Assembly (NCBI GenBank): GCA_028339355.1
Contig: JAOLBX010000008.1
Coordinates: forward strand, 1 to 64,000
Reading direction: 5' to 3'
DNA from: Bacteroidia bacterium
GTDB lineage: Bacteria; Bacteroidota; Bacteroidia; NS11-12g; UBA9320
DNA length: 64,000 nt
In this document: positions 1 through 10,709 of the stretch, piece by piece
How positions within the stretch are numbered: the stretch's first letter is position 1
Layout of the letters: each line of letters begins with the position of its first letter
Notes under the pieces: generated by a model
The model's database searches: none
What the model was told of the DNA's origin: nothing
What the model saw: only the letters and a program-made list of their open reading frames with translations
Translations under genes and position numbers: made by a program

Positions 1-1126
1 AGTAAAAAATATTTTCCCAAATAGATGGATACCCGGCAAGTCTAAATTAGGCCTGAGGTATGATTTAACGATTCCATTTGCGAGGTTTATTGTTCAGCAC
101 AGGAATGAGATAAGTTTTCCATATAGGCGATATCAAATACAGCAAGTATGGCGAGGTGATAGACCGGCAAAAGGTAGATTTAGAGAGTTTACTCAATGTG
201 ATGCAGATTGTATAGGCTCCAATTCGCTAATACATGAAGCCGATTTAATACAAATTTATAATGAGGCATTTAGTGGGTTAGGCCTTCATAATGCTGTTGT
301 GAAAATTAATCACCGAAAGTTCTTAGAAGCCCTCGTTGATGAATTGGATCTAGATTTTCCTGTAGGTAAATTTACTTCTACCTTGGATAAATTAGATAAA
401 ATAGGTGAGGATGGAGTGATGAAGGAGTTGCAGGATTATGGTGTAAATGAGGATAAGTGCAAACGCCTTTTTACGATAATCGATAATGCAGAATTATCTT
501 CAGCTACTCTTGCCAAATTTGCTACAGCTTTTAATAATAACCCTATAGCTCAAAAGGCAATAGATGACTTAACAAAAGTGCTTGCTTACTTGAGTGATTA
601 TAAGCTAAATATTAAGCTAGAATTAGACTTAAGCTTGGCACGAGGATTAGACTATTATACAGGATGTATTTTTGAAGCTGTAGTGCCACAAAGTGGTATG
701 GGGAGTGTGTCTGGTGGCGGGAGATATGATGATCTTACGGGAGTTTTTGGTCTAAAAGATATAAGCGGAGTGGGCATTAGTTTTGGTATTGACAGACTAT
801 ATGAAATATTAGAATCTCAATCACTTTGGCCGGAAAATATACATATCAACAAGAATATTTTAATCTGTCATTTTGATGAAAAATCTCAAATATATGGAAT
901 GGGTGTTGCTCGCGAATTAAGAAAAAATGGTATCCAGTCCATCGTGTATCCAGATATTAAGAGAATAAATAAGCAATTTGATTTTGCGAATAAAATAGGC
1001 GTGAAGTATGCCATAGTAATAGGTGAGAGTGAGATGAATACTGGCGATCTTACAGTAAAGAATCTGGAAGAAGGAGATCAACAAAGCTTGAATTTACAAA
1101 TGGCTATAGACTATCTGAAAAATTGA
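1..1126 (+). CDS. hisS: Histidyl-tRNA synthetase, 3' part (5' end outside window)
   Basis: Class II aminoacyl-tRNA synthetase that charges tRNA-His; cytoplasmic. The frame is open from base 2. Translation from there gives the class II motif 2 region (RGDRPAKGRFREFTQCDAD), then the HisRS signature LARGLDYYTGCIFE and motif 3 (SGVGISFGIDRLYEIL), followed by a C-terminal anticodon-binding domain of about 90 residues. The ATG-like GTG at 299 is internal, not the start, because motif 2 lies upstream of it. The stop TGA at 1124-1126 overlaps the TTG start of the next gene by four bases, so the two are probably translationally coupled. The N-terminal motif 1 part is missing only because the window begins inside the gene. 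Confidence 0.97.
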   Translation, partial: VKNIFPNRWIPGKSKLGLRYDLTIPFARFIVQHRNEISFPYRRYQIQQVWRGDRPAKGRFREFTQCDADCIGSNSLIHEADLIQIYNEAFSGLGLHNAVVKINHRKFLEALVDELDLDFPVGKFTSTLDKLDKIGEDGVMKELQDYGVNEDKCKRLFTIIDNAELSSATLAKFATAFNNNPIAQKAIDDLTKVLAYLSDYKLNIKLELDLSLARGLDYYTGCIFEAVVPQSGMGSVSGGGRYDDLTGVFGLKDISGVGISFGIDRLYEILESQSLWPENIHINKNILICHFDEKSQIYGMGVARELRKNGIQSIVYPDIKRINKQFDFANKIGVKYAIVIGESEMNTGDLTVKNLEEGDQQSLNLQMAIDYLKN

Positions 1127-1851
1127 GAAAATTTATATTTAAAGACCAAATAGTTTTTGAAAACGAAAACTACATAGCTATAAACAAGCCAGCAGGTGTA
1201 GCAAGTCTTCATGAGCGTTTTGGTAATGCTTCGTCCGTAATAGAGGAAGCAAAACGATACAATGAAGAGTTGCAATTGTGTCATCGTTTAGACAAAGAGA
1301 CAAGTGGAGTTCTTCTCTTGTCTAAACATAGCAAAGCGTATAGTCATGCTGCAGTATCATTCGAAAAAAGGCGAGTTACAAAAACATATCATGCCATAGC
1401 TGACGGAACGCACAGTTTTAATGATTTCGAAGTGAAACTGCCTTTGATAACTACCCGTAGCGGTAGGAGTGCCGTGAATGCACAAAAAGGTAAGCCGAGT
1501 ACTACTATTTTTAATTCTATAGAAAATTTTGGTCATTTTACACTTATTGCGTGCAGTCCTATAACAGGAAGACAGCATCAAATTAGAATACATCTAGCTT
1601 CGCAAAATGCGTCAATTGCTGCAGATGAAATTTATGGTGGTAAGATTCCGTTTCTTTCTCGTTATAAGCGAAATTTTACGCTTAATAAGACAGAGGTAGA
1701 ACGACCAATGATAAAAAGATTTGCTCTTCATGCATATTCATTAGAGTTGGCAGATATGGACGGAACAACAATGAATATAGTTGCTGAGTATCCGAAGGAT
1801 TTTGCGGTTTTCATAAAGCAATTGAGGAAATTTGATAAAATAGGAGCATAG
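1123..1851 (+). CDS. RluA-family RNA pseudouridine synthase
   Basis: Isomerises uridine to pseudouridine in rRNA or tRNA. The 242-residue protein has the RluA catalytic motif HRLDKETSGVLLLS at residues 54-67, with Asp57 as the expected catalytic residue, and the conserved GRQHQIRIHL at 149-158. There is no N-terminal S4 domain, so it resembles the short RluA/TruC-like branch; the exact target base cannot be read from sequence. It starts at TTG (TTGA overlap with the hisS stop), and no in-frame ATG precedes the conserved NKPAG motif near residue 21. It probably forms an operon with hisS, so both products act in translation. Confidence 0.92.
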   Translation: MRKFIFKDQIVFENENYIAINKPAGVASLHERFGNASSVIEEAKRYNEELQLCHRLDKETSGVLLLSKHSKAYSHAAVSFEKRRVTKTYHAIADGTHSFNDFEVKLPLITTRSGRSAVNAQKGKPSTTIFNSIENFGHFTLIACSPITGRQHQIRIHLASQNASIAADEIYGGKIPFLSRYKRNFTLNKTEVERPMIKRFALHAYSLELADMDGTTMNIVAEYPKDFAVFIKQLRKFDKIGA

Positions 1852-1884
1852 CTAAATCTTTAAGGGCTTACTTTTACACTCTTT

Positions 1885-3183
1885 ATGAGACTATATTTTA
1901 TTTCGTTAACATTCCTTTTGATTTCAGCTGTATATGGTCAGAGCACCTTAGAAAAGGTTGCTAAGCTGATGTCCAAGCATCAGTATTCTAAAGTTTATCG
2001 TTGTTTTGATGATAATATGAAATCCAAAGTACCCGTGCAACAACTCAAAGAGTTGTGGGAACAAATGGAAAGTGTCTCTGGAAAACTGGTGTCTGTGGAT
2101 GAGATTACAATAAAGCCCCTCGAAGGAGGTTCAAAACAAACGGCAGTACTCACCTTTGAAAGAGCTGCATTAAATATGCAACTTGTAGAAAATGAAAAAG
2201 TTAAGTTGGCTGGATTATTTCTATCGCAATTGGGATATCAACAACCTGCATATGCCAATGGACTCGGAATAGGAAAAAAATATATAAACTTTGTCAGTGA
2301 CACATATACGCTTTCTGGTGAATTGGTAATTCCATTATCTTGCAACAATTGCCCTGTGGTAATTCTTGTACACGGGTCTGGACCCAATGACAAGGATGAG
2401 ACCATAGGACCTAATAAAGTATTTTATGATTTATCAATGGGGTTAGCGAGTAAAGGTGTAGCCACTTTTAGATATGACAAAAGATCAAATTTGTATCCCG
2501 AGACTCTAGAAGGACAATTTGATTTATATGATGAAACCATAAATGACGCCATTGAAGCATTGTACACAATAAAAAAAGACACCGCTTTACATTTTGGAAA
2601 ACACGTAATGCTAGGTCATAGTCTTGGGGCATTTTCTATGCCTCTCATTGCAGATTCTCTAGGTGACCAGTTAGATGGGGCAATATTATTTTCGGCTAAT
2701 GCTCGTCGTCTTGAAGATCTTATAGAATATCAAATGGAATACTTGACGGCGTGGGATGGAGAAATAACAAAGGAAGAAGCGGATTTAATAAAAATAAACA
2801 CGAATAAAGCAGCGAATATTCGCATCGGTAATTACACCACTGAAACCGCAGCAGATAGTCTTTTGGCATATTGGCCAGGCAAGTTTTGGAAGGGGATAGA
2901 AACATACAATCCGGTAGACCAGGTAAGACATAATAGCACGACACCTTTCTATATTCTGCAAGGTGAGCGAGATTATCAAATTACGATGACCGATTTTGAT
3001 ATTTGGAAAAAGGCCGTGGGAGATCAGTCTAATGTATCAATGAAAAACTATATAGGTTTATCTCATTTATTTACCCCGAGTACAAGTAGTAAGTCAGGAC
3101 CCAACGATTATTTCATACCAAATAATGTAGATTATCAAGTAATTGGAGACATTGCTCAATGGGTATTAGAAATAAATAAATAG
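1885..3183 (+). CDS. Secreted alpha/beta hydrolase with N-terminal DUF3887-like domain
   Basis: Predicted serine hydrolase exported to the periplasm or surface. Residues 1-19 form a Sec signal peptide ending in AVYGQ. Residues 20-120 look like the DUF3887 domain often found before such hydrolases. The hydrolase part starts near 140 with an HGSGPNDKDE oxyanion-loop motif at 163-172 and has the nucleophile elbow GHSLG at 244-248 (Ser246). A late Asp (GERDYQ) and His (GLSHLF) complete the triad. The substrate is unknown; esterase or peptidase activity is possible. It starts 33 bases after the pseudouridine synthase gene. It has no obvious functional link to that gene. Confidence 0.85.
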   Translation: MRLYFISLTFLLISAVYGQSTLEKVAKLMSKHQYSKVYRCFDDNMKSKVPVQQLKELWEQMESVSGKLVSVDEITIKPLEGGSKQTAVLTFERAALNMQLVENEKVKLAGLFLSQLGYQQPAYANGLGIGKKYINFVSDTYTLSGELVIPLSCNNCPVVILVHGSGPNDKDETIGPNKVFYDLSMGLASKGVATFRYDKRSNLYPETLEGQFDLYDETINDAIEALYTIKKDTALHFGKHVMLGHSLGAFSMPLIADSLGDQLDGAILFSANARRLEDLIEYQMEYLTAWDGEITKEEADLIKINTNKAANIRIGNYTTETAADSLLAYWPGKFWKGIETYNPVDQVRHNSTTPFYILQGERDYQITMTDFDIWKKAVGDQSNVSMKNYIGLSHLFTPSTSSKSGPNDYFIPNNVDYQVIGDIAQWVLEINK

Positions 3184-3423
3184 ACAAAGTGCTTTGTTAT
3201 TCGGTCGTTTTGAAACGAAAATTCAGACTGAAATTAGTTATAAATGGAAGGTTAAGCATTTTGGCTTCTATTAAAACGGCATTCATAAAAAACAATCTAT
3301 AGAATTATTTACTGACAGTTCTTATCGTCTAAAAATCTATATGCTAGCATATTATAGCAACATGTTGACAAGCTAGTAAATATTAAAGGCAGAGCGATTT
3401 ACTCTTTTTCAAAAGTGTGAAAA

Positions 3424-5886
3424 TTACTTTTCTTCCTTCACTTTCCAGACCTTAGCGTTTTTAACTTTTTGCTTCATTAATGCATGTTCTAATACCTCGC
3501 TCATCTGATCAACAAAATGGAATTTAAGGTCAGAAATATATGATGGTTTTATGTCATCGATATCTTTCTTATTAGCCTTACACATTATTATTTCCTTGAT
3601 ACCTGCACGCTTAGCAGCTAGGATTTTTTCTTTAATACCCCCGACTGGAAGCACTTTACCACGAAGAGTTATTTCACCTGTCATCGCCAGTCTGTTTTTA
3701 ACCTTACGTTGAGTCATTAGAGATGCTAGAGCAGTCAGTATTGTGATTCCTGCACTTGGGCCATCTTTGGGTACGGCACCAGCTGGAAAGTGAATGTGCA
3801 AGTCGTATTGATCAAAAAGGAGTGGGCTAATACCATAGTCTTCTGAATTTGCCTTGAGCCAAGTAGTGGCATTTATAGCACTTTCTTTCATCACACTACC
3901 CAGTTGCCCAGTTAGTGTCACTTTACCTTTTCCTTTAGTAAGTGAGCTTTCTACAAAGAGAATGTCACCACCTACACTAGTCCAAGCAAGTCCTGTAACT
4001 ACACCTGCTACATCATTATTCTCATACAGGTCTTTTTCTATTTTGTCCTTGCCGAGTATTTCTTCAATTTGAGCAGAAGTTATAGAAGGGGATGGATTGT
4101 TCTCGTAAACTATTTCCTTGGCTTGCCATCTGCAAATTTTAGCAAGTCGTTTGTCAAGTGTACGCACTCCACTTTCACGAGTATACTGGTCGATTACTTT
4201 TTCAATGGTCTTGTCAGCTAGTTTTAATTGAGCAGATTTCAGACCGTGTTCCCTCTTTTGTTTGGGTATTAAGTGTTTTTTGGCAATTCCAATTTTTTCT
4301 TCAATGGTATACCCAGAGATATCAATAATCTCCATTCTGTCTCTAAGGGCAGGCTGTATTGTGTCAAGTCTGTTTGCCGTAGCTACAAAAAGTACGTTGC
4401 TTAGGTCATAATCTAACTCTACATAGTTGTCGTGAAAGGTGCTGTTTTGCTCTGGGTCTAATATCTCGAGTAGAGCTGAGGATGGATCTCCCCTGAAGTC
4501 ATTTCCTATTTTATCTATTTCGTCAAGCACAAATATAGGGTTGCTTTTTCCTGCTTTTTTAAGCGATTGAATAATGCGACCAGGCATAGCACCTATGTAT
4601 GTCTTTCTATGTCCGCGTAGTTCAGACTCGTCATGTAACCCACCTAAACTCATCCTAACATACTCTCTACCCATAGCTTTAGCTATAGATTTACCTAGAG
4701 AAGTTTTACCCACTCCTGGAGGGCCGTAAAGGCAGAGTATTGGACTTTTCATGTCTCCTTTTAATTTCAGAACAGCAAGGTATTCGAGTATTCGTTCTTT
4801 TACTTTTTCAAGTCCAAAGTGATCAGCGTCTAGAACTTTTCTCGCTCGTTTGAGGTCGAAGTTGTCTTTGCTGAACACACCCCAAGGAAGTTCTAAGAGC
4901 ACCTCTGCATAGTTCAAACTTACAGAGTAATCTGGTGTGGCTGGATTCATTCGCATGAGTCTATCCAATTCCTTGTTGAAAGCCTTTGCTACTTTTTCAT
5001 TCCATTTTTTCTTTCTTCCTCTTGCTCGCAGGCTTTCTATTTCTTGATCAGGAGAATCATGACCTAGCTCTTCTTGAATAGCTCTAATTTGTTGTTGTAG
5101 AAAATACTCTTTTTGCTGCTGATCTAAGTCTACTTTTACCTTACTCTGAATTTTATTTTTCAGCTCAAGCATTTGTAGCTCCTTGTCTAGGTATCCTAAT
5201 ACTCTGTTGGCTTTCTTTTTAAAATTATCTAGTTCAAGAATCTCTTGTTTTTCATCCACAGAAATATTGAGGTTAGACGATATGAAATTCACCATAAAGT
5301 TTGGTGATTTTATATTTTTGAGAGCAAAATTAGCCTCAGAAGGTATGTTAGGAGAGACTTCTACTATCTGAGAAGCGAGTTCTCTTATACTGTCTACAGT
5401 AGCTTTTGTTTCTTTATTTTTAGCAGCGTTCCCATCAGTTACAGCTACTATTTCGCCTCTAAAATAGGGCGTCTCTTGACTGACCTCTGTTATGTTAAAC
5501 TTACGTTTCCCTTGGATAATAACAGTTATATTACCATCTGGCATCTTTAGCATTTTCAGGATATGACCAAAGGTTCCTGTTCTGTAAATGTCTTCGGAGC
5601 TCGGGTCTTCGATGCTTTGATCTTTTTGGGTAACTACACCTATTATTTTATCTGCTTTATACGCTTCTTTTATCAGCTTTATAGATTTGTCTCTACCTAC
5701 AGTCACTGGGAATACCACTCCTGGAAAAAGAACAGTATTGCGAAGAGGCAATAATGGCAGATTTGTGGGATAATCCCCTTTATTGTCATCTTCAAAATCA
5801 CTATCAGCGATAACTGATATGATTTCTGACCCATCTTCGTCTCCTATAAAATCTGCTCCTAGCTTAAACTTATTATCAAATGTCAT
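3424..5886 (-). CDS. lon: ATP-dependent Lon protease
   Basis: Cytoplasmic AAA+ serine protease that degrades misfolded and regulatory proteins. The 820-residue protein has the full LonA order: N-terminal LAN substrate domain (about 40-240, beginning PLLPLRNTVLFPG), a coiled-coil helical segment, AAA+ module with Walker A GPPGVGKT at 388-395 and Walker B IFVLDEID at 451-458, then the protease domain with Ser711 in DGPSAG and Lys754 in IKEKILAAK forming the catalytic dyad. The length is normal for the family. ATG start at 5886. It is convergent with the hydrolase upstream in the window, and a 240-base gap separates the two stops. Confidence 0.97.
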   Translation of the reverse strand: MTFDNKFKLGADFIGDEDGSEIISVIADSDFEDDNKGDYPTNLPLLPLRNTVLFPGVVFPVTVGRDKSIKLIKEAYKADKIIGVVTQKDQSIEDPSSEDIYRTGTFGHILKMLKMPDGNITVIIQGKRKFNITEVSQETPYFRGEIVAVTDGNAAKNKETKATVDSIRELASQIVEVSPNIPSEANFALKNIKSPNFMVNFISSNLNISVDEKQEILELDNFKKKANRVLGYLDKELQMLELKNKIQSKVKVDLDQQQKEYFLQQQIRAIQEELGHDSPDQEIESLRARGRKKKWNEKVAKAFNKELDRLMRMNPATPDYSVSLNYAEVLLELPWGVFSKDNFDLKRARKVLDADHFGLEKVKERILEYLAVLKLKGDMKSPILCLYGPPGVGKTSLGKSIAKAMGREYVRMSLGGLHDESELRGHRKTYIGAMPGRIIQSLKKAGKSNPIFVLDEIDKIGNDFRGDPSSALLEILDPEQNSTFHDNYVELDYDLSNVLFVATANRLDTIQPALRDRMEIIDISGYTIEEKIGIAKKHLIPKQKREHGLKSAQLKLADKTIEKVIDQYTRESGVRTLDKRLAKICRWQAKEIVYENNPSPSITSAQIEEILGKDKIEKDLYENNDVAGVVTGLAWTSVGGDILFVESSLTKGKGKVTLTGQLGSVMKESAINATTWLKANSEDYGISPLLFDQYDLHIHFPAGAVPKDGPSAGITILTALASLMTQRKVKNRLAMTGEITLRGKVLPVGGIKEKILAAKRAGIKEIIMCKANKKDIDDIKPSYISDLKFHFVDQMSEVLEHALMKQKVKNAKVWKVKEEK

Positions 5887-5981
5887 TTTGTCAAATTGTC
5901 ACCTTTATTCATTAGTAAAAGGTTGAGTCGTTATAAGGCAAAGCTTGTGCCAAGACAACCAAATGCTTTTAAATAGGTAGA

Positions 5982-6463
5982 CTAGATGACGGGAAAGAGT
6001 TTATATATAGAACCTGAGGTAATTATCATTGCTAAAAAAAAGATAAAGTAAAAAGCAATTAACACAATGGTCATTATCCCGATAAACTTATAGTGAGATT
6101 TTAAATATTCAAGTCCTTTCTCAAGCTTATCAGCGTGGTTTCCTTCTATTACTTGACTACTAAAGGAATAAAATTTTTGCAAGCAGTATGCCGGCATGAA
6201 ATAGACTAAACCCATCAATAAATAAACGAAACTGAAAGCCATAATGGAAAAGGAAAATCAGACGGTGTAGGGATAAATGATGTAAAAACAAAAAAAGAAA
6301 TAGCTGCTATAACAATGAAGCCGCACAGAATGAACATTAGAATGGACAAAAAGTTAGCCCATTTACCAATGATACCAATATAATACTTGCTATTGTCAGT
6401 AAGGACTAAACTTCCTTCAGGTGAGTTTTTTGTTGAGTTGGTTAATTCAGCTTGGTTTTCCAT
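5982..6463 (-). pseudogene. DUF5362-like membrane protein, reading frame disrupted
   Basis: Two overlapping minus-strand frames appear to encode one protein. The first (6463 to 6215, ATG at 6463) gives a polar N-terminus, then SKYYIGIIGKWANFLSILMF and a first membrane helix; it runs out of frame near SDFPFP. The second (up to 5982) continues with MAFSFVYLLMGLVYFMPAY, LEYLKSHYKFIGIMTIVLIA and a last membrane helix, which is how DUF5362 proteins normally proceed. The switch lies within a TTTTCCTTTTCC stretch around 6246-6257, after an in-frame TGA in the second frame. This may be a true frameshift mutation, a sequencing error, or less likely two translationally coupled halves. Function unknown. 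Confidence 0.6.
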
Positions 6464-6571
6464 ATTGAGCAAAAGAAATTGTATTTCTTGAAAGGGCTAG
6501 ATTGGAATTTGCCATTTTATCGGACATAATACAGCGTAAAAAATTGCAAGATTTAAGCAAGATTAAGTTTT

Positions 6572-6605
6572 TTGATTTTAATAATTGATTAACATAGTAT
6601 CTTTG
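6572..6605 (+). promoter_or_regulatory. Bacteroidota-type promoter of the 6626 lipoprotein gene
   Basis: A perfect -7 element TATCTTTG (6598-6605) matches the TAnnTTTG consensus of the Bacteroidota primary sigma factor. A TTG at 6572-6574 lies 23 bases upstream, within the usual -33 spacing range. The start codon at 6626 would give a very short leader. Confidence 0.65.
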
Positions 6606-6625
6606 CACCATAATAACACATTAAA

Positions 6626-7486
6626 ATGAAAAACATCAAATTTTTATCGCTAATGGTCCTGCTAAGTGTAGGTGCTATTTTTTTAACTAACTGTGGAACA
6701 GGAACTGATGAAGGTCCAGCTCCAAAACCAACACTTGATTTTCTAGGTGGGGCATCATATGTTGATGAGGATGCTTCTTTTACTTCTGGAACTGAGTTTA
6801 CGATGGCTATTACGGCTACACATTCTAGTAATATCAAATCATTTACTGTAACAAAAGAAGTTAACGGTGGTGCTGCAGAGATATTAGTAGATTCTACAAT
6901 GAGTACTAAATCTATCTCAAAATTTGAAGTTACAGATACTACTGAAGCCATTGCTGGTAATGAGGTCTATACATTTACTGTTTCAGACAAAGATGGTAAT
7001 TCTACTAGCAAAAGCATCACCATCACAAATCTAGGAGATGGAAGTAAAGATCTTGCTGTTATTGTTAAGGATAACGATGACGCTACGATAAAAGTATACA
7101 ACTTTAAAGGGCCTAAGCAAGGAGCATACGAAATAGGTCAAGGACCTCTTTCTTCTAGTGATCCGGATAGCGGAAAGGATATTCAAGACTCTACTGCGAC
7201 TTCAGAGACGAGTTCTTGGCCAGCTAGATGGACATCTAGAAATGGTACAACGTTTAAACTAGTTTCTTCTTCTGCTTGGAACACTATTACAAATGATTTG
7301 GAGATAAAAGCAGCTTGGGATGCAGCAGGTACAGCTGAGTCAGTAATCAATGTTACAGACGGTGATAGCTATATTTTGAATATCAAAAACTCTGGCAAGT
7401 ACGCATTAGTAACTGTAACAGATGTTGTGACTACTAGTGGTGACAATAATGATTATGTTGAGTTCATGTACAAGTACGAACAATAG
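6626..7486 (+). CDS. Surface or periplasmic lipoprotein of unknown function
   Basis: A 286-residue protein with a lipoprotein signal peptide: positive N-terminus MKNIK, hydrophobic stretch and lipobox LTNC with Cys23 as the lipidation site. The mature part is rich in Ser, Thr, Asp and Gly. It begins with a region of about 115 residues that looks like an Ig-like or cadherin-like beta-sandwich (YTFTVSDKDGNSTSKSITI), followed by a second beta-rich domain. I do not recognise a named family. A strong promoter precedes it and a strong terminator follows, so it is probably transcribed alone. It may be a cell-surface structural or adhesive lipoprotein; this is inference. Confidence 0.75.
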   Translation: MKNIKFLSLMVLLSVGAIFLTNCGTGTDEGPAPKPTLDFLGGASYVDEDASFTSGTEFTMAITATHSSNIKSFTVTKEVNGGAAEILVDSTMSTKSISKFEVTDTTEAIAGNEVYTFTVSDKDGNSTSKSITITNLGDGSKDLAVIVKDNDDATIKVYNFKGPKQGAYEIGQGPLSSSDPDSGKDIQDSTATSETSSWPARWTSRNGTTFKLVSSSAWNTITNDLEIKAAWDAAGTAESVINVTDGDSYILNIKNSGKYALVTVTDVVTTSGDNNDYVEFMYKYEQ

Positions 7487-7525
7487 TAAATTATAAATTT
7501 TAGTTTATTTACTAATAATTTTAGG

Positions 7526-7556
7526 AAAAGGTTCTGCTAAGGCAGAACCTTTTCTA
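7526..7556 (+). terminator. Rho-independent terminator after the lipoprotein gene
   Basis: A perfect 12-bp stem, AAAAGGTTCTGC (7526-7537) with GCAGAACCTTTT (7542-7553), around a TAAG loop, followed by a T-rich tract. It separates the lipoprotein gene from pfkA. Confidence 0.9.
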
Positions 7557-7588
7557 TTTTTACAACTTATTTAAAAGAAAGATATAAA

Positions 7589-8560
7589 TTGAAAAACATA
7601 GGAGTTTATACGAGTGGGGGAGATGCCCCGGGAATGAATGCTTGCGTGCGAGCAGTAGTTCGTACTGCAATATTTCACGGATTGAAAGTGAAGGGCATAA
7701 TGAGGGGATACGAAGGAATGATTCACAATGACATTATAGACTTGGATAGGCAGTCTGTAGCAAATATCATCCAGCGAGGAGGGACCTTTTTGAAGACAGC
7801 AAGAAGCATGGATTTTATGAACCCAGAAGGAAGAAAACAGGCATATGATAATCTTCAAGCACAAGGAATCGATGCATTGGTTTGTATTGGAGGTAATGGA
7901 TCCTATACAGGAGCTAAGATTTTCAATGAAGAATACGGAATACCCTGCATCGGTCTGCCAGGAACGATAGATAATGATTTGTATGGCACGGACTATACCA
8001 TAGGCTACGATACGGCCATTAATACAGCATTGGACTCTATAGATAGAATAAGAGATACGGCACACTCCCATGAGCGAGTGTTTATTGTGGAAGTAATGGG
8101 GCGAGACAGTGGTTTTATAGCATTAGATGTTGCTATTGCTGGAGGTGCGGAGGGTGCTCTTATTCCAGAAGATATAGATGACTGGGATAAAGTTCTTAAA
8201 CACTTTAATAGACCGGGTAAACGTAAAAAATCTTTCTCAATTATTATTGTAGCGGAAGGTGATGAGGAAGGGGGAGCTCTTAAGCTTGAAAAAAGACTGA
8301 CAGAACTCTATCCTGACTTGAAGATAAGAAGTACTATTCTAGGCCACGTTCAGAGAGGAGGAAGTCCAAGTGCTCGTGATAGAATTTTGGCTTCTAGGCT
8401 TGGTTCTGAAGCAGTAAATGCATTATTAAGTGGACAAACAGCTTGCACCGTAGGAATAGTCAATAATGAAGTAGCGTATACTCCTTTTGATCTAGCGATT
8501 AACGGTAAAAAATCTGTTTCTAAAAAAATGATAGAACTGGCGGAGATTTTGGCGATATAA
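7589..8560 (+). CDS. pfkA: ATP-dependent 6-phosphofructokinase, with Asn at the Mg-binding position
   Basis: Phosphorylates fructose 6-phosphate to fructose 1,6-bisphosphate in glycolysis. The 323-residue protein has the full group A PFK set: GVYTSGGDAPGMN at 5-17, PGTIDNDLYGTDYTIG from 124 with the catalytic Asp128, VEVMGRDSG for substrate binding, and GHVQRGGSPSARDRILASR. Gly104 fits ATP rather than pyrophosphate as donor. Residue 103, normally Asp in GGDGS where it helps bind Mg-ATP, is Asn here (GGNGS, codon AAT at 7895-7897). The start is TTG at 7589, because the conserved N-terminus begins immediately (MKNIGVYTSGG). Convergent with gyrB across a shared terminator. Confidence 0.95.
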   Translation: MKNIGVYTSGGDAPGMNACVRAVVRTAIFHGLKVKGIMRGYEGMIHNDIIDLDRQSVANIIQRGGTFLKTARSMDFMNPEGRKQAYDNLQAQGIDALVCIGGNGSYTGAKIFNEEYGIPCIGLPGTIDNDLYGTDYTIGYDTAINTALDSIDRIRDTAHSHERVFIVEVMGRDSGFIALDVAIAGGAEGALIPEDIDDWDKVLKHFNRPGKRKKSFSIIIVAEGDEEGGALKLEKRLTELYPDLKIRSTILGHVQRGGSPSARDRILASRLGSEAVNALLSGQTACTVGIVNNEVAYTPFDLAINGKKSVSKKMIELAEILAI

Positions 8561-8578
8561 AACGTTAAACTATTGTAT

Positions 8579-8614
8579 AAAAAAAGGTGATTGCATTTGC
8601 AATCACCTTTTTTT
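8579..8614. terminator. Bidirectional terminator between pfkA and gyrB
   Basis: The stem GGTGATTGCA (8586-8595) with TGCAATCACC (8598-8607) is flanked by A-runs on the left and T-runs on the right, so it works as an intrinsic terminator on both strands between two convergent genes. Confidence 0.9.
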
Positions 8615-8634
8615 ATTGGTCCTTGTGCTGATTT

Positions 8635-10584
<1,950 letters not shown>

Positions 10585-10709
10585 TTAGTTAAAATTAAAG
10601 CGTGAAAGTACCATTTCTAGCGACTTTTCGGGCTGCGGTAATGAATCTACATATCCACAAATAATTAACAGCGATTGTTATTTAAATATCTGGTAATCAG
10701 TCACTTAAT

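Noticed and set aside
3184-3423. Small RNA or gene between hydrolase and lon
   Set aside because: Only short 6-bp inverted repeats (such as TCGTTT/AAACGA) and no coding frame of note; nothing to support.
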